Below, piece after piece: positions 4,316 through 5,715 of a DNA stretch of 5,715 nt. Positions within the stretch are counted from its first letter, which is position 1; each line of letters opens with the position of its first letter. Made by a program: the position numbers and the translations under genes. The stretch is from Thermoplasmata archaeon (lineage in GTDB: Archaea; Thermoplasmatota; Thermoplasmata; WALJ01): positions 1 through 5,715 of the forward strand of contig JALSOU010000005.1 in NCBI GenBank assembly GCA_026986305.1. Reading direction: 5' to 3'. The notes under the pieces are model-generated. The model saw nothing but the letters and a program-made list of their open reading frames with translations. It did not search any database and had not been told where the DNA came from.

Positions 4316-5715
4316 ATTATCACCCCTTTCCTTTTGAGAACCCAGTACGCTGCTCCGAGGAAGACCAGAATTCCTATCGCCCAATAGATTGGAACCATGT
4401 CAATTCCATGCTCTTTCCATATGTGTATGTTATCTCCCTGAACTGAGATGTCTGGGGTTATCTCCACGGATGGGAGTGGGGCATTGATTCTCTGGACAGA
4501 ATCCACATGCTCTCCAAACACCCTTATATCTAGCTCAGGAGAATAGGCAGGTCTGCCAGATATCGGAACTAGCTTGGCATAGATGGTTTCATTTCCAACA
4601 GCGCTCACATTCAGCTCAATGGAGTCTGAGAACTCCTTTTTGTCCTTTGAGAGCATGACCTTCCAGCCCTGAGCTTCTATGTAGTCTTCGTTGTCCACAG
4701 TTATGGCAAAGGAACTCTCTGTGTTCCCTGTGTTCTTCACAGCTATTTCATATAGGGCATAGGACCCTTCCCAGCTGGACTTCTTTATTTCCACAGAAGC
4801 ACCGTATACTGGCTTGACATCCACCTTAACCGTAACGCTTCCCTTAGACCCTCCTTCTGCGGTGGCGAAGATCTTCACAGCTTCATGATTTACCTTGGCG
4901 TCATCAGGCACATGTATGATCACGGTTATTTCCCTGCTTTCTTTGGGTTTCAGGTGCACGCTGGAAGGTGAGAATGTGAATGTCCATGGGGATCCGCTGA
5001 ATTTGTAAGCGTCCTCACAGTTTCCTTCATTTTTAACGGTTATGTGGTATGTTACATTGCTTCCCGGCTCAACAGCCTTCTCTTCATCTGAGTTCCAGAA
5101 TAGCTTTGGTCTGTGAACCTTCGTCATCTCCATTACTATGGTCTTGTCTGTGCTGAATGTGAGATTAAGGTCCTCCTGATGCATGAAGTTGCTCATAACT
5201 CCGTAAACCTTGGCGGTTCCATTCGCAACTATTGAGTACATGCCCTTTGGAACGATTATGCTGAAATCTCCGTTTTCATCTGTCTTGAACCTCTTCTGAA
5301 CCTCCTGTTCGGGGAGTTTTATAATTGAAATCTCGCTCTTTATTCCTGTGCCGTTTCCAATGGTCTTTCCTGAGAAGGAGACTGCAGGAACCATATGCAG
5401 GTCTTTTTCGGTGTTTTTTCCAATTACAACCCTATCCATTATTGAGTAAAGGTTATCTCCGGACTTTCCAGTTGCATATACCACATATTCACCCATGGGG
5501 GCAGATAGCTGGAACCAACCATTGGAATCGGTGGTGCATTCGTATATCTTTCCAGTCTCTGTCGAGGTGAATTCCATTGATGTGTTTGAAGCATAGTCAG
5601 AAGCAATGTAGAGATGTCCGCTAATCTTTCCTGAAGGAACTGATCTGGATAAGCTAAGAGATATTGTTCTGTTTCCATCAACCTCTATCTCCTTATTTGC
5701 AGTATATGTGACATT
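4312..5715 (-). CDS. Large membrane-anchored surface protein, 3' part (5' end outside window)
   Basis: The frame is open to the right edge; the ATG at 5577 falls inside a repeat and is not the start. At least 467 residues are visible. First come two repeats of about 87 residues, each with a carboxypeptidase-regulatory-like beta-sandwich (TDSNGWFQLSAPMGEYVVYATG-type core, and TDENGDFSIIVPKGMYSIVANG), preceded by the tail of probably one more. Two NEW3/Ig-like modules follow (about 5070-4816 and 4800-4519), recognisable by TVKNEGNCED and AVKNTGNTESS. One membrane helix (4398-4333, PIYWAIGILVFLGAAYWVL) and a short KRKGVIM tail end it, so the body faces outside. Nine N-glycosylation sequons are visible, including the one at the very edge. 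Function unknown; adhesion, cell-envelope structure or ligand binding are possible. First visible gene of the operon with the CARDB protein and trm1; its signal peptide and promoter should lie beyond the right edge. Confidence 0.85.
   Translation of the reverse strand, partial: NVTYTANKEIEVDGNRTISLSLSRSVPSGKISGHLYIASDYASNTSMEFTSTETGKIYECTTDSNGWFQLSAPMGEYVVYATGKSGDNLYSIMDRVVIGKNTEKDLHMVPAVSFSGKTIGNGTGIKSEISIIKLPEQEVQKRFKTDENGDFSIIVPKGMYSIVANGTAKVYGVMSNFMHQEDLNLTFSTDKTIVMEMTKVHRPKLFWNSDEEKAVEPGSNVTYHITVKNEGNCEDAYKFSGSPWTFTFSPSSVHLKPKESREITVIIHVPDDAKVNHEAVKIFATAEGGSKGSVTVKVDVKPVYGASVEIKKSSWEGSYALYEIAVKNTGNTESSFAITVDNEDYIEAQGWKVMLSKDKKEFSDSIELNVSAVGNETIYAKLVPISGRPAYSPELDIRVFGEHVDSVQRINAPLPSVEITPDISVQGDNIHIWKEHGIDMVPIYWAIGILVFLGAAYWVLKRKGVIM
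4319..4326 (-). promoter_or_regulatory. Ribosome binding site deciding the GTG start of the CARDB protein
   Basis: The minus strand reads GGGGTGAT three bases before GTG 4315. GGTGAT is complementary to the archaeal 16S rRNA 3' end. The site sits within the last codons of the upstream gene, whose TGA overlaps the GTG as GTGA, a classic translational-coupling junction. Confidence 0.6.
4333..4398 (-). other. C-terminal transmembrane anchor of the large surface protein
   Basis: About 20 uninterrupted hydrophobic residues (from MVPIYW to YWVL) followed by KRK, seven residues before the stop. The positive charges after the helix place the C-terminus in the cytoplasm. The CARDB protein has the same kind of anchor but a far more basic tail. 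Confidence 0.8.
5218..5634 (-). repeat. Tandem carboxypeptidase-regulatory-like protein repeats
   Basis: Two protein-level repeats: unit 1 core at 5634-5467 (SGKISG ... TDSNGWF ... PMGEYVVYATG) and unit 2 core at 5373-5218 (SGKTIG ... TDENGDF ... PKGMYSIVANG). The SGK motifs are 87 codons apart. Each core is followed by a linker with a basic or polar N/T segment and a hydrophobic strand (NTEKDLHMVP; STDKTIVMEM). The stretch before unit 1 (GNRTISLSLSRSVP) matches this linker, implying a further unit beyond the edge. DNA-level similarity is low, so the duplication is old. Confidence 0.6.

Noticed and set aside
4316..4384. ATG at 4384 as the start of the CARDB-type protein
   Set aside because: It would overlap the upstream gene by 73 bases and put 23 charged residues in front of a clear signal peptide; GTG 4315 has a Shine-Dalgarno match and a GTGA junction.
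5439..5681. 80-residue minus-strand open frame overlapping the large surface gene
   Set aside because: Alternative frame of a gene with clear domain repeats; no recognisable motif and no convincing start signal.

Overview
The window looks like euryarchaeal chromosomal DNA. Three things support this: an archaeal-type methionyl-tRNA synthetase with a C-terminal tRNA-binding domain, an archaeal-length Trm1 tRNA (guanine-26) dimethyltransferase, and two sequon-rich surface proteins anchored by a C-terminal membrane helix with a basic tail. A member of the Thermoplasmata or a relative would fit the mix and the moderate GC, but that placement is an impression, not a result.

Layout. (1) Positions 2-1201, plus strand: the 3' part of metG, entering from the left edge at its KMSKS signature, followed by a 97-bp gap with a T-rich stretch, an imperfect direct repeat and a candidate archaeal promoter. 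(2) Positions 1299-2474, plus strand: an AT-rich gene for an AAA_14/DUF4143-type ATPase, probably on a leaderless mRNA and probably a later insertion. (3) Positions 5715 down to 2484, minus strand: a compact three-gene unit converging on the ATPase gene with only 9 bp between stop codons. It reads, in transcription order, a large surface protein cut by the right edge, a smaller CARDB-type surface protein, and trm1. The junctions overlap by 4 bp and 7 bp, so the three genes are very likely co-transcribed and translationally coupled; their promoter lies beyond the right edge.

Function. metG and trm1 both serve translation (charging of tRNA-Met; N2,N2-dimethylation of G26). The two surface proteins share architecture (exported, predicted N-glycosylated, beta-sandwich modules, one C-terminal membrane anchor) and may work together on the cell surface; their ligand or partner cannot be read from the sequence. 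The ATPase has intact Walker motifs and an intact PD-(D/E)xK-like set of residues, but its biological role is unknown.

No CRISPR array, tRNA or rRNA gene, transposase or attachment site was seen. I found no clearly new multi-gene system. The points most worth checking are the surface-protein/trm1 operon, the extra C-terminal segment of MetRS that echoes the end of its tRNA-binding domain, and the AT-rich ATPase islet.
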